From Melioribacter sp. (GTDB lineage Bacteria > Bacteroidota > Ignavibacteria > Ignavibacteriales > Melioribacteraceae), in assembly GCA_012026935.1 (NCBI GenBank), contig VEPI01000050.1, positions 1-34,417 of the forward strand: a stretch of 34,417 bases of DNA. The letters are read 5' to 3'. This document shows, in pieces, positions 1 through 7,222 of this stretch. A program made the position numbers and the translations under genes. The stretch's first letter is position 1; each line of letters begins with the position of its first letter. Under the pieces are notes generated by a model, which saw nothing but the letters and a program-made list of their open reading frames with translations, made no database searches and was not told the origin of the DNA.

Positions 1-537
1 CGAATCCAAATTCCCGGTCGGCTCATCGGCAAAAATAATATCTGGATTATTTGCAAGCGCACGAGCAACTGCAACTCTCTGCTGTTCGCCTCCGCTAAGT
101 TCCGCCGGTTTGTGGTGAAGACGGCCGCTCATTCCAACAAGAGCAAGCAATTCTTCAGCAAGCTTTACTGCATTTTGTCTTGGTTCGCCGCTTATCATTA
201 ATGGAATTGCAACATTTTCTGCTGAATCAAACTCCGGCAGTAAATGATGAAACTGAAAAACAAATCCGATATGCTTATTTCTAAATTTGGAAAGTTTATC
301 ATCGGAAAGAGAAAAAATATTTGTCCCTTTAATTTTTACTTCGCCTTCGTCGGCATTATCCAATCCGCTTAGAATATGAAGCAGCGTACTTTTACCCGCA
401 CCGGAAGCTCCGACTATCACGCTGATCATTTTGCTTTCGACTTGCAGAGAAACACCCTTCAAAATTTCCAGTTTGTGTTCGTTCTGCTTATAAAATGATT
501 TGTGAATGTTCTTTGCTTCAATAATAATTTCGTTCAT
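1..537 (-). CDS. lolD: Lipoprotein-releasing ABC transporter ATP-binding protein, LolD type (3' end cut by window edge)
   Basis: This is the ATPase of an ABC transporter, most likely the LolCDE complex that extracts lipoproteins from the inner membrane for delivery to the outer membrane. The 179 visible codons contain a Walker A motif (GASGAGKST), a Q-loop ([12 protein letters not shown], typical of LolD/MacB-type ATPases), the signature LSGGEQQR and Walker [14 protein letters not shown]. The reading frame is open to base 1, so the D-loop/H-loop end lies outside the window. The start is the ATG at 535-537 on the minus strand. It lies downstream of two LolC/E-like permease genes on the same strand, which supports the Lol assignment over a generic MacB-type exporter. 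A palindromic repeat (565-643) separates it from the upstream permease. Confidence 0.88.
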   Translation of the reverse strand, partial: MNEIIIEAKNIHKSFYKQNEHKLEILKGVSLQVESKMISVIVGASGAGKSTLLHILSGLDNADEGEVKIKGTNIFSLSDDKLSKFRNKHIGFVFQFHHLLPEFDSAENVAIPLMISGEPRQNAVKLAEELLALVGMSGRLHHKPAELSGGEQQRVAVARALANNPDIIFADEPTGNLDS

Positions 538-564
538 AATATTTATTTCTGATTATGTTAAAAA

Positions 565-643
565 TCTCTGCGTACTTTGCGTATCCTTAGCGTCCTCTGC
601 GTTTAAAGCTTTAACCGCAGAGTGCGCAGAGAAGACGCAGAGG
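565..643. repeat. Palindromic interspersed repeat (CTCTGCG family)
   Basis: A near-perfect 28-nt palindrome occupies 595-622, with one mismatched pair: CTCTGCG on the left, CGCAGAG on the right, and TTAAAGCTTTAA at the centre. It is flanked on both sides by further degenerate copies of the CTCTGCGT unit. It fills the gap between the permease stop and the lolD start. The layout matches the repeat at 21671-21722, so it appears to be a REP/MITE-like dispersed element. It is not a terminator, because no T-tract follows it. Confidence 0.7.
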
Positions 644-648
644 AAATT

Positions 649-1875
649 TCATTCATATTTTATTGAATCAATTATTTTTGTATTAGCGGCTCTTTTAGCC
701 GGATAAATTGCTGCTATAAATGCCATCAGCAGAGCCATAAGACCAATTGCTAATAAGTCGCTCATCCTAATTTCAACCGGCATTGCATTTATAATGTACT
801 TTGATGCATCGAGCGGGTAGAAATTATATTTTATCTGCAGGTAACAAACCACAACGCCAAGTATTAAACCGATTACCGTCCCGATTACACCTACGAGAAG
901 TCCTTCGAACATAAATATTTTTCTGATCGAACTCTGATTAACACCCATCGAGCGCAAAACTCCGATGTCTTTCTTTTTCTCGATGACCGTCATTGTAAGA
1001 GAAGCAAAAATGTTGAAGACGGCAACGGCAATTATCAAACAGAGAAGAATGTAAGCGCCCCATCTTTCAATAAGCATTACATTGTAAAGTTCCTTGTGAA
1101 GATCATACCAAGTATTGATTGAAAATAATTTCGAATCAATTTTGGTTCGAAGCTCGTTTTTAATTTTATCCGCATTGTGGAAATCGTTGAGCCGGATTTC
1201 GTAGCCTGAAATTTGATCCTTCAAGCCGAATAGTTTTTGCGAGCCTGCAACTGAAGTAAAGACAGAAGAACCGTCGTAATCTTTGTTGTTCGATTCGAAT
1301 ATGCCTTCAACTATAAAACTTCTTGTTTGCGGAATCGAAAGTGTTGTAATTGTTCTTTCTATATTATAAGCAGATGTAACAGTAATTGTATCGCCGACGC
1401 GTGAAGAAAGACGCAGTGCAAGCGGTAAACCTAAAATTATTTTCTCGGATTGATCATCATTCAGATCGAATGAACCGCTTATAATTTTTGCTGCAACTCC
1501 CCATGATCTGTCTTTCTCATTGATCTCAATTCCTTTGAGATTAACTATTTCATAATTTTTCCTGTTCAGCAGTATGGCTTTACCATCAACAAAAGGAGAA
1601 TAGCTTGTTATTTCCTTTGTTTGATGTAAAATCTCTTCAACATTACCAATCTTTGCAAATCCCTTTTCATCAATTACGGAAATTCTAATATGAGGATCGA
1701 AGCTCACCATAATAGAAGTAACAACGGAACCGAATCCGTTGAAGACAGATAAAACTACCACAAGTGCGGCAACTCCAATTGTAATCCCAATCGTGGAGAG
1801 AAGCGAAATGATTGTGATGAAATTCATTTTTCTTTTCGCTTTCAAATATCTCTTTGCAATAAAAAATTCTATCAT
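649..1875 (-). CDS. lolE: LolC/LolE-family lipoprotein-releasing ABC permease
   Basis: An inner-membrane permease of the FtsX/MacB fold with the LolC/E layout. There is one N-terminal membrane helix after the IAKRYLKAKRKMNF stretch, a large periplasmic domain (about residues 45-265) and three C-terminal helices. The size (408 aa from the ATG) is normal for LolC/E. The start is the ATG at 1873-1875, one base after the upstream stop (TAG-T-ATG). An in-frame TTG nine bases further upstream would overlap the previous gene and is less likely. It is paralogous to the next permease, so the pair probably forms the LolC-LolE heterodimer. Which one is C and which is E cannot be settled from sequence reading alone. 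Confidence 0.85.
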   Translation of the reverse strand: MIEFFIAKRYLKAKRKMNFITIISLLSTIGITIGVAALVVVLSVFNGFGSVVTSIMVSFDPHIRISVIDEKGFAKIGNVEEILHQTKEITSYSPFVDGKAILLNRKNYEIVNLKGIEINEKDRSWGVAAKIISGSFDLNDDQSEKIILGLPLALRLSSRVGDTITVTSAYNIERTITTLSIPQTRSFIVEGIFESNNKDYDGSSVFTSVAGSQKLFGLKDQISGYEIRLNDFHNADKIKNELRTKIDSKLFSINTWYDLHKELYNVMLIERWGAYILLCLIIAVAVFNIFASLTMTVIEKKKDIGVLRSMGVNQSSIRKIFMFEGLLVGVIGTVIGLILGVVVCYLQIKYNFYPLDASKYIINAMPVEIRMSDLLAIGLMALLMAFIAAIYPAKRAANTKIIDSIKYE

Positions 1876-1876
1876 A

Positions 1877-3100
1877 CTATTCAAACCTAATGGCTGATAT
1901 CGGTTTTATTCTAGATGCAATAAATGCCGGGAGTAAAGAAGCTGTAATTGAAATAACCGCCGTGACAGCAGAAACAAGTAAATAATTATTCAATTCAATG
2001 GAGATCGGCACCTTAGTTACAAAATAAATCTTGCCGGGCAGAGAAATTATATCAAAATTCTGCTGGAGATAGCTAAGAACAAATGCTAGTGTAATTCCAA
2101 CCGCAACACCAATTGCAGTTAGAAATGCCGAGTGATATAAAAATGTTTTGATAACCAATTTTCTGTTTGCGCCGAGCGAACGTAAAATACCAATAGCATT
2201 TGTCCGTTCGAGAACGATCATAAGCAAAGTGCCTACAATGTTAAACACGGCGACAAAAATTATTAATCCCAAAATTATCGGGATCGGTTTCTTTTGCAGT
2301 TCGATCCATGTAAAAATATTTTGATGTAATTGAAAAACAGTCCGAACGTAATAAGGATAGCCGAGAAAATCTTGAAGACGGTCTGCAACTAAATTCACAT
2401 TTGTTAGATCCTTCAGTTTTATATTGTAGCCGGAGATTTGATCGCCCATCCCGAAAATATTTTGTGCAACTTTAATATTTACAAAAGCATTTAAGTCGTC
2501 ATATTCACTCATCCCGCTTTCGTAAACTCCGGAAACGGTAAATTGTTCAATCCCGGGAGGATTATCTGCCGTTGGTATTTGATCTTTCCTCAAACAGAAA
2601 ATTGTAACAACATCTCCAACTTTAATAAAAAGTTTTTCAGCAAGAGTTTTGCCAAGTATAATTTTTTGTAATTTGTTATCGGATTGTGATAGATCGAAAT
2701 TACCGCTTTGCAAAAAATTACTTAACTCAGAATTATCACTTTGAACTCCAAGGAGAGTTATTCCTTCAGTAATTTTTTTCGATTTAATGATTGCCAGCTT
2801 TGAAGTGTACGGTTCGATCTTAACGATATCTTGATTAAACTTTTCTAGAATTTGAGGCGCAGTTTCGGAAAAAGGGGGAAGATTTCTATTTCCGAAAGAA
2901 ACAATTTTAATGTGCGAATTGAATCTAATAATTTTTTCCGTAACAACTTTATCAAAACCGTCTAAAATTGTTAACGCAATAATTACAACCGCAACTCCAA
3001 GTGAAATACCGATAATTGTTATATAGGAAATAGCCGAAAGAAAGCGGGAATCTTTCTTTGATCTCAGATATTTTTTGGTAAAAAAGAAAGGTAACGACAT
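1877..3100 (-). CDS. lolC: LolC/LolE-family lipoprotein-releasing ABC permease
   Basis: First gene of the three-gene lol operon on the minus strand. The 407-aa protein has the family pattern: a short cytoplasmic FFFTKKYLRSKK start, a first membrane helix around residues 25-48, a periplasmic domain, then three helices near residues 270-400 with the FtsX-type RSLGAN loop between the first two. Together with the second permease and the ATPase it should form the lipoprotein-extraction complex. The ATG at 3098-3100 is preceded by a modest GAAGA ribosome site. Gene order permease-permease-ATPase differs from E. coli lolC-lolD-lolE. The symbols lolC and lolE are assigned by order only. Confidence 0.85.
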   Translation of the reverse strand: MSLPFFFTKKYLRSKKDSRFLSAISYITIIGISLGVAVVIIALTILDGFDKVVTEKIIRFNSHIKIVSFGNRNLPPFSETAPQILEKFNQDIVKIEPYTSKLAIIKSKKITEGITLLGVQSDNSELSNFLQSGNFDLSQSDNKLQKIILGKTLAEKLFIKVGDVVTIFCLRKDQIPTADNPPGIEQFTVSGVYESGMSEYDDLNAFVNIKVAQNIFGMGDQISGYNIKLKDLTNVNLVADRLQDFLGYPYYVRTVFQLHQNIFTWIELQKKPIPIILGLIIFVAVFNIVGTLLMIVLERTNAIGILRSLGANRKLVIKTFLYHSAFLTAIGVAVGITLAFVLSYLQQNFDIISLPGKIYFVTKVPISIELNNYLLVSAVTAVISITASLLPAFIASRIKPISAIRFE

Positions 3101-3261
3101 TCTTCACAATGTTTTTTGTAAAGATATAAATAATCAGAGAGAAGGGAAATGAATCATCATAAATTGACATTTCTAAACTAATACTATATTTTTGAAGCCC
3201 TAAAATGAAAAATAGATTCGTATTTATTCAGCAAGGTTAGAGCATCCCGATTATTGAGAAT

Positions 3262-3290
3262 ATTGGATTAGAAGCAAATTTTTACGTTTT
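3262..3290 (+). promoter_or_regulatory. Candidate promoter for the tRNA cluster
   Basis: ATTG at 3262-3265 and TACGTTTT at 3283-3290 are separated by 17 bases. They resemble the -33 TTTG / -7 TAnnTTTG promoter of Bacteroidota-type sigma factors, with one mismatch in each element. The site lies 27 bases before the first tRNA. This is a motif match only. Confidence 0.3.
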
Positions 3291-3317
3291 TTGAATGTTT
3301 GAAAAGCAGAATGAGAT

Positions 3318-3392
3318 CGGGGCGTAGCTCAGCCCGGCTAGAGCGCTTGGTTTGGGACCAAGAAGTCGCAGGTTCGAATCCTGTCGCCCCGA
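3318..3392 (+). tRNA. tRNA-Pro (anticodon TGG)
   Basis: The 7-bp acceptor stem CGGGGCG pairs with CGCCCCG, the anticodon stem is CTTGG/CCAAG, and the loop TTTGGGA gives anticodon TGG. The T-loop GGTTCGAATCC is canonical. The CCA end is not encoded. It is the first of four tRNA genes in a row. Confidence 0.96.
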
Positions 3393-3439
3393 CAACAATA
3401 GAGTAATTGCGTGTTTTAAAGTAACACGTTTTTTATGAT

Positions 3440-3513
3440 GCGCCCATAGCTCAATTGGATAGAGCAACAGCCTTCTAAGCTGTAGGTTAGTGGTTCGAGT
3501 CCACTTGGGCGTA
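3440..3513 (+). tRNA. tRNA-Arg (anticodon TCT)
   Basis: The acceptor stem GCGCCCA pairs with TGGGCGT, with a G-U first pair. The anticodon stem is ACAGC/GCTGT, and loop CTTCTAA gives anticodon TCT, which reads AGA/AGG codons. The T-arm GGTTCGAGTCC is canonical. CCA is not encoded. Confidence 0.95.
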
Positions 3514-3546
3514 CACAAGTTTGTTATTTGGAATTTTGAAATTTAT

Positions 3547-3624
3547 GGTGAGCATAGCTCAGTTGGTTAGAGCATCTGGTTGTGGCCCAGAAGGTCGTGG
3601 GTTCGATCCCCATTGCTCACCCCA
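3547..3624 (+). tRNA. tRNA-His (anticodon GTG), CCA encoded
   Basis: The sequence shows the histidine-specific extra G at position -1 (3547) opposite C73, the acceptor stem GTGAGCA/TGCTCAC, the anticodon stem TCTGG/CCAGA and loop TTGTGGC with anticodon GTG. Unlike its three neighbours, this gene encodes the 3' CCA (3622-3624). Confidence 0.95.
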
Positions 3625-3646
3625 GAAAATTTGTTGACTAAACATT

Positions 3647-3718
3647 GGCTCCATCGTCTAATGGTTAGGACCTCGCCCTTTCACGGCGGTAATAGGGGTT
3701 CGAATCCCCTTGGAGTCA
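3647..3718 (+). tRNA. tRNA-Glu (anticodon TTC)
   Basis: The acceptor stem GGCTCCA pairs with TGGAGTC. The anticodon loop CTTTCAC gives TTC. The D-arm (CGTCTAATGGTTAGGAC) and the T-loop GGTTCGAATCC are typical of bacterial tRNA-Glu. CCA is not encoded. It is the last tRNA of the cluster. Confidence 0.95.
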
Positions 3719-3828
3719 CAAATTATATTTCATTTCTTTTACTTCGTTGATTTATCAATCGGAATTCAAAATAATCTTTGGAATGATTTTTATCATTTTG
3801 TAATTTCATTCTAAAATTAATAAACGAT

Positions 3829-4635
3829 ATGGAACAAGAATATAATTTCCGCAATAGAGTATCCGATCAAGACGAATATAAAACAGATTCCAAACTTTAC
3901 AGAAAAAAAATCTTTCCTTCACTTTACTTTTTCACAAATATGATACGAATACTTTTGTATTCGAACAAACAAGCTAAGAAGGGAATTTATAATAGTGAAA
4001 AGTGGTATGATTCATCACTCGATACTTTGAAAAGTTTGGAGCGGACCGGTATTGAATTTCATTTTTCGGGGATGGATAATATTAGAAAAGCTAATGGCCC
4101 GGTAGTTTTTGTCGGGAATCATATGACAACTCTTGAAACTGTGATTTTCCCTTCCATCATTCGTCCTATTAAACCTGTTGTTTATGTAATTAAAGAAGAG
4201 CTTAGCAAGTATCCTTTGTTTGGTCCTATTGCACTTGCACGAGACCCGATTTTAGTCGGTAGAGAAAATCCGCGCGAAGATTTAAAAATTGTACTTGAAG
4301 AAGGCAGCAAAAGACTTCAAGCAGGTAAATCAGTAATTATATTTCCTCAACGGACAAGATCGGCAGGTTTGGACCCGGCGTTATTTAATTCACTTGGCAA
4401 CAAATTAGCAAAGAGAAATAATGTACCGGTTATTCCAATAGCACTTATTACAGATGCTTGGGGAAACGGAAAGCATATTAAAGAAGCCGGTAAAATTGAT
4501 CCTTCAAAAAAAGTTTTTATTTCATTTGGCCCGCCGATAAAAATTATTGGTAACGGCGCTGAAGAACACAATCAAGTAATTGAATTTATTGGGAATAAAT
4601 TCAGAGAATGGGGCAGACCGGAATTAGTAAAGTAA
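3829..4635 (+). CDS. PlsC-like acyltransferase with altered catalytic motifs
   Basis: A lysophospholipid/glycerophosphate acyltransferase-fold protein (268 aa), probably peripheral on the cytoplasmic membrane. The family's first motif NHxxxxD appears at residues 97-103 as NHMTTLE, with Glu replacing the usual catalytic Asp. The FPEGTRS motif appears as FPQRTRS (172-178). The following VIPIALITDAW block matches the usual V(I)P(V/I)A region. A mildly hydrophobic stretch near residues 28-45 may anchor it. The gene stands alone between the tRNA cluster and the Pho block. It may acylate a lysophospholipid or a lipid-A-like acceptor, but the altered motifs leave substrate, and even activity, open. 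The ATG start follows an AT-rich leader without a strong ribosome site. Confidence 0.75.
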   Translation: MEQEYNFRNRVSDQDEYKTDSKLYRKKIFPSLYFFTNMIRILLYSNKQAKKGIYNSEKWYDSSLDTLKSLERTGIEFHFSGMDNIRKANGPVVFVGNHMTTLETVIFPSIIRPIKPVVYVIKEELSKYPLFGPIALARDPILVGRENPREDLKIVLEEGSKRLQAGKSVIIFPQRTRSAGLDPALFNSLGNKLAKRNNVPVIPIALITDAWGNGKHIKEAGKIDPSKKVFISFGPPIKIIGNGAEEHNQVIEFIGNKFREWGRPELVK

Positions 4636-4677
4636 TTTCTTCATTCACTTCAACATTTGAGTAAATCCATTCATAAC

Positions 4678-4733
4678 TTAACAATTCTTTAACACTACCG
4701 TAATAATGAGTTAATACTAATTATTAATATTTG
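4678..4733 (+). promoter_or_regulatory. PHO-box array plus -7 element before the small membrane gene
   Basis: Four hexamers lie at an exact 11-bp period: TTAACA 4678-4683, TTAACA 4689-4694, GTAATA 4700-4705 and TTAATA 4711-4716. Ten bases from the start of the... last hexamer's final base (4716) begins AATATTTG (4726-4733), one mismatch from TAnnTTTG. The same arrangement with identical spacing lies before the porin gene. Direct TTAACA-like repeats with about 5-nt spacers are the known binding pattern of PhoP of Bacillus subtilis, so this is probably a phosphate-response-regulator site. Confidence 0.7.
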
Positions 4734-4756
4734 CCGAACAAAAAAATGAGGTAATT

Positions 4757-4957
4757 ATGTTTGGCTTATGGTTTTCAATAATTGGATTAATTTTTGGTGT
4801 TATATGTTCATATACTGCAAAAGAAAAAAATAGAGCACAGAAAGAGTGGTTTATACTAGGATTTATTTTCTCTGCTCTTAGTTTACTTTTATTGCTCATT
4901 TTACCCGATATAAAAGACGATTCCTATACTACAATTATTCTTGAGAAACTTAATTGA
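4757..4957 (+). CDS. Small two-helix membrane protein, probable Pho-regulon member
   Basis: A 66-aa protein with no recognised function. It has two predicted membrane helices, about residues 1-19 and 31-50, joined by a short charged loop (TAKEKNRAQKEW), and a polar C-terminal tail. The second helix has the pattern WFxLGFxFxxxxLLLLLILP seen in many tiny uncharacterised bacterial membrane proteins. It looks real because GAGG sits at a good distance before the ATG and because a PHO-box-like array with a -7 element lies just upstream (4678-4733). It is followed by a second copy of that array and then by the phosphate porin/pst operon, so a role under phosphate limitation is inferred. Confidence 0.7.
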   Translation: MFGLWFSIIGLIFGVICSYTAKEKNRAQKEWFILGFIFSALSLLLLLILPDIKDDSYTTIILEKLN

Positions 4958-4993
4958 ATTAGCCGATTAACGTTCAACTGCACTTATCTAAAC

Positions 4994-5049
4994 TTAACAA
5001 TTCCTTAACATTAGCTTAACATTGAGTTAATATTCAAAATATAAGTTTG
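4994..5049 (+). promoter_or_regulatory. PHO-box array plus -7 element before the porin-pst operon
   Basis: Four hexamers at an exact 11-bp period: TTAACA 4994-4999, 5005-5010 and 5016-5021, and TTAATA 5027-5032. Then TAAGTTTG (5042-5049), an exact TAnnTTTG -7 element, begins ten bases after 5032. The spacing is the same as in the array at 4678-4733. Transcription should start near 5056, which places the upstream TTG at 5047 inside the promoter and supports the ATG at 5083 as the porin start. Confidence 0.78.
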
Positions 5050-5082
5050 AACATCACAAAAAAATATAAGAGGAATCTCAGT

Positions 5083-6141
5083 ATGAAAAAAATCTGCACC
5101 ATTTCAATAATGTTAATTTTATTTGCCGCAGCTAATTTTGCTCAAGAAATAAAAGACAAAGTAAAATTCAGCGGAATGATATACAGTGATTTTTTCTACA
5201 ACATAGATAATGCCGATGCTGCAAAAAAAGATATTAACGGTTTCCAGATTAGAAGAATTTATTTTACTACAGATATTGCTGTAGCAGAAAAATTTGATGC
5301 ACGTTTCCGCTTGGAATCAGATCAAAGTGCAAATTCAAATACTCCCGGTGGTAAACTGGGTGTTATGGTAAAGGATGCGTACTTAAAATGGAAAGGTCTC
5401 TTTAGTGGTTCCGATATGTTTGTTGGTATTTCCCCTACTCCCGGATTTGATGTTTCCGAATCTGCTTGGGGATATAGGTCGTTAGAAAAAACCATTATGG
5501 ATCTTGATGGTATTGTCCCGTCAAGAGATTTTGGCGTGGACTTAAAAGGAAAGTTAGCCGGAGACGGCATTGTTAATTACTGGATAAAGCTTGCTAATAA
5601 TAGCGGCAATGGTCCGGAAACGGATAAATACAAAAGATATTATGCAATGCTTCACTTCAAACTTGCTGATGGATTTCAAGCAACTGTTTATGGTGACTAT
5701 GCTTCGAAAGGAGATAAACTTGATAATTTCGATAAAGTATTTAAATCCAATAACCAATTTGTAGGATCAGCATTCTTAGGCTATAAGCAGAAAGAAGATT
5801 TTTCAATTGGTGCCGAAGTCTTTATTAGATCAATCCAAAATAATTTTGCAAAATCTGCAGCGTCTGCTCTTCAGAATCAAAACAGTTTTGGTCTCTCATT
5901 ATGGGGATGGGCATCTCTTTCAGAAGATTTTAAATTAGTCGGCAGATTCGATAGTTATGATCCGAACTCCGATCTCGATAGTGATGGTAATTCGTTCTTT
6001 CTCGCCGGTCTTGATTATCGTCCGGCAAAAAATGTAAGTGTAATACCAAACTTCGAATACGTAAGCTATCAAGCAAAAGACGCACAAGGAAATTCTAAAT
6101 CAGATTTAGTTGCAAGAATAACATTTGCATATTCATTCTAA
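5083..6141 (+). CDS. Outer-membrane porin, probably phosphate-selective (OprP/OprO-like)
   Basis: A beta-barrel outer-membrane channel, probably for phosphate. The 352-aa product starts with a clear signal peptide (hydrophobic core in residues 5-16, cleavage likely after NFAQ or near it). It continues with alternating strand-rich sequence, including the FSGMIYSDFFYN and FQIRRIYFTTDI segments typical of the phosphate-selective porin family, and ends in a terminal Phe (ITFAYSF), the outer-membrane assembly signal. The ATG at 5083 is chosen because AAGAGGA lies eight bases upstream and because an in-frame TTG at 5047 overlaps the -7 promoter element. It is the first gene of the pst operon, only 21 bases before pstS. 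Substrate is inferred from context. Confidence 0.82.
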   Translation: MKKICTISIMLILFAAANFAQEIKDKVKFSGMIYSDFFYNIDNADAAKKDINGFQIRRIYFTTDIAVAEKFDARFRLESDQSANSNTPGGKLGVMVKDAYLKWKGLFSGSDMFVGISPTPGFDVSESAWGYRSLEKTIMDLDGIVPSRDFGVDLKGKLAGDGIVNYWIKLANNSGNGPETDKYKRYYAMLHFKLADGFQATVYGDYASKGDKLDNFDKVFKSNNQFVGSAFLGYKQKEDFSIGAEVFIRSIQNNFAKSAASALQNQNSFGLSLWGWASLSEDFKLVGRFDSYDPNSDLDSDGNSFFLAGLDYRPAKNVSVIPNFEYVSYQAKDAQGNSKSDLVARITFAYSF

Positions 6142-6162
6142 TTTTTTTATAAAGGAGATAAA

Positions 6163-7209
6163 ATGAAACTAAAAACAATTATTTCAGCACTTTTTTTAGC
6201 GCTTTCAATTTCATCAATAGCAAATGCACAATTACAACTTAACGGTGCAGGCGCAACATTTCCTGCAGTAATTTATTCCAAGTGGTTTGATGAATATAAA
6301 AATATGACAGGTGTACAATTTAATTATCAAGCTATTGGCAGCGGCGGTGGAATTAAACAAGTTACAGAAGGGACAGTGGATTTTGGCGCGACTGATGGAC
6401 CTATGACAGATAAACAATTAGAAGAAGCTAGATCCAAACAAGCTACCGATATTCTTCATATTCCAACTGTAATGGGTGCGGTAGTGGTAAGTTATAATTT
6501 ATCAGGGGTAAGCAGTAAATTAAATCTTGATGGAGAAACACTTGCGAATATTTTCTTGGGAAAAGTTACTAAATGGAATGATGGTGCAATTGCAAAACTC
6601 AATCCTAAAGTTAGTCTTCCTAATCAAGCAATTGTTGTTGCTCATAGATCTGACGGCAGCGGAACAACTTTTATCTTTACGGATTATTTAGTTAAAGTAA
6701 GTAAAGATTGGGAATCAAAGGTTGGAAAGGGAACGTCCGTAAACTGGCCGGTTGGCTTGGGCGGAAAAGGAAATGACGGCGTTGCAGGTTTAGTAAAACA
6801 AACTGAAGGATCAATTGGTTATGTTGAGTTAGCCTATGCTGTAAAAAACAAGATTGCTTATGCAAATATGAAAAACAAATCCGGCAGTATTGTTGAGGCA
6901 ACATTTGAATCAGTGAGCGCTGCAGCAGAAGGTGCATCTAAGAATATGCCTTCTGATCTAAGAGTTTCCATTACAAATGCCGACGGAAAAAAATCATACC
7001 CTATTTCCGGATTTACCTGGCTATTGGTTTATCAAAATATGAAAGATGAAGCAAAAGCTAACTCGTTAGTAAAATTCTTGAAATGGGCAATGGGTAAAGG
7101 TCAATCATTTGCAACTGATTTATATTACGCACCGCTTCCTAAAGCTGTAGTTAAAATGTGTGAAAAAAACATTGCAGCAGTCACTGCTAACGGTAAAAAA
7201 ATAAAATAA
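6163..7209 (+). CDS. pstS: Phosphate ABC transporter, periplasmic phosphate-binding protein
   Basis: PstS binds inorganic phosphate in the periplasm and hands it to PstCA. The 348-aa protein has a signal peptide ending at IANAQ. It has the family hallmarks: LNGAGATFPAVIYSKW near the mature N-terminus, YQAIGSGGGIKQ (phosphate-contacting loop), DFGATDGPM, and HRSDGSGTTFIFTDYL (second phosphate-binding loop). A strong AAAGGAGAT ribosome site precedes the ATG. It follows the porin by 21 bases and is followed by pstC after 13 bases, so it lies in one operon under the PHO-box promoter. Confidence 0.97.
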   Translation: MKLKTIISALFLALSISSIANAQLQLNGAGATFPAVIYSKWFDEYKNMTGVQFNYQAIGSGGGIKQVTEGTVDFGATDGPMTDKQLEEARSKQATDILHIPTVMGAVVVSYNLSGVSSKLNLDGETLANIFLGKVTKWNDGAIAKLNPKVSLPNQAIVVAHRSDGSGTTFIFTDYLVKVSKDWESKVGKGTSVNWPVGLGGKGNDGVAGLVKQTEGSIGYVELAYAVKNKIAYANMKNKSGSIVEATFESVSAAAEGASKNMPSDLRVSITNADGKKSYPISGFTWLLVYQNMKDEAKANSLVKFLKWAMGKGQSFATDLYYAPLPKAVVKMCEKNIAAVTANGKKIK

Positions 7210-7222
7210 TAATGAGAAACTA

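Noticed and set aside
506-706. Plus-strand 66-codon open frame across the lolD-lolE gap
   Set aside because: It runs through the palindromic repeat and the ends of two minus-strand genes and shows no protein-like conservation pattern.
3229-3270. tRNA-like fragment (GGTTAGAGCATC shared with the tRNA-His D-arm)
   Set aside because: Only 12 bases match, no acceptor or T-arm can be drawn, and a chance or very old remnant cannot be told apart.
3282-3518. Minus-strand 78-codon frame over the tRNA genes
   Set aside because: It is antisense to tRNA-Pro and tRNA-Arg. Such frames arise routinely over tRNA clusters and are a known source of false proteins.
5047-5082. TTG start of the porin 12 codons upstream
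   Set aside because: It lies within the TAAGTTTG -7 element, so it would precede the transcript start, and it would put charged residues before the signal peptide.
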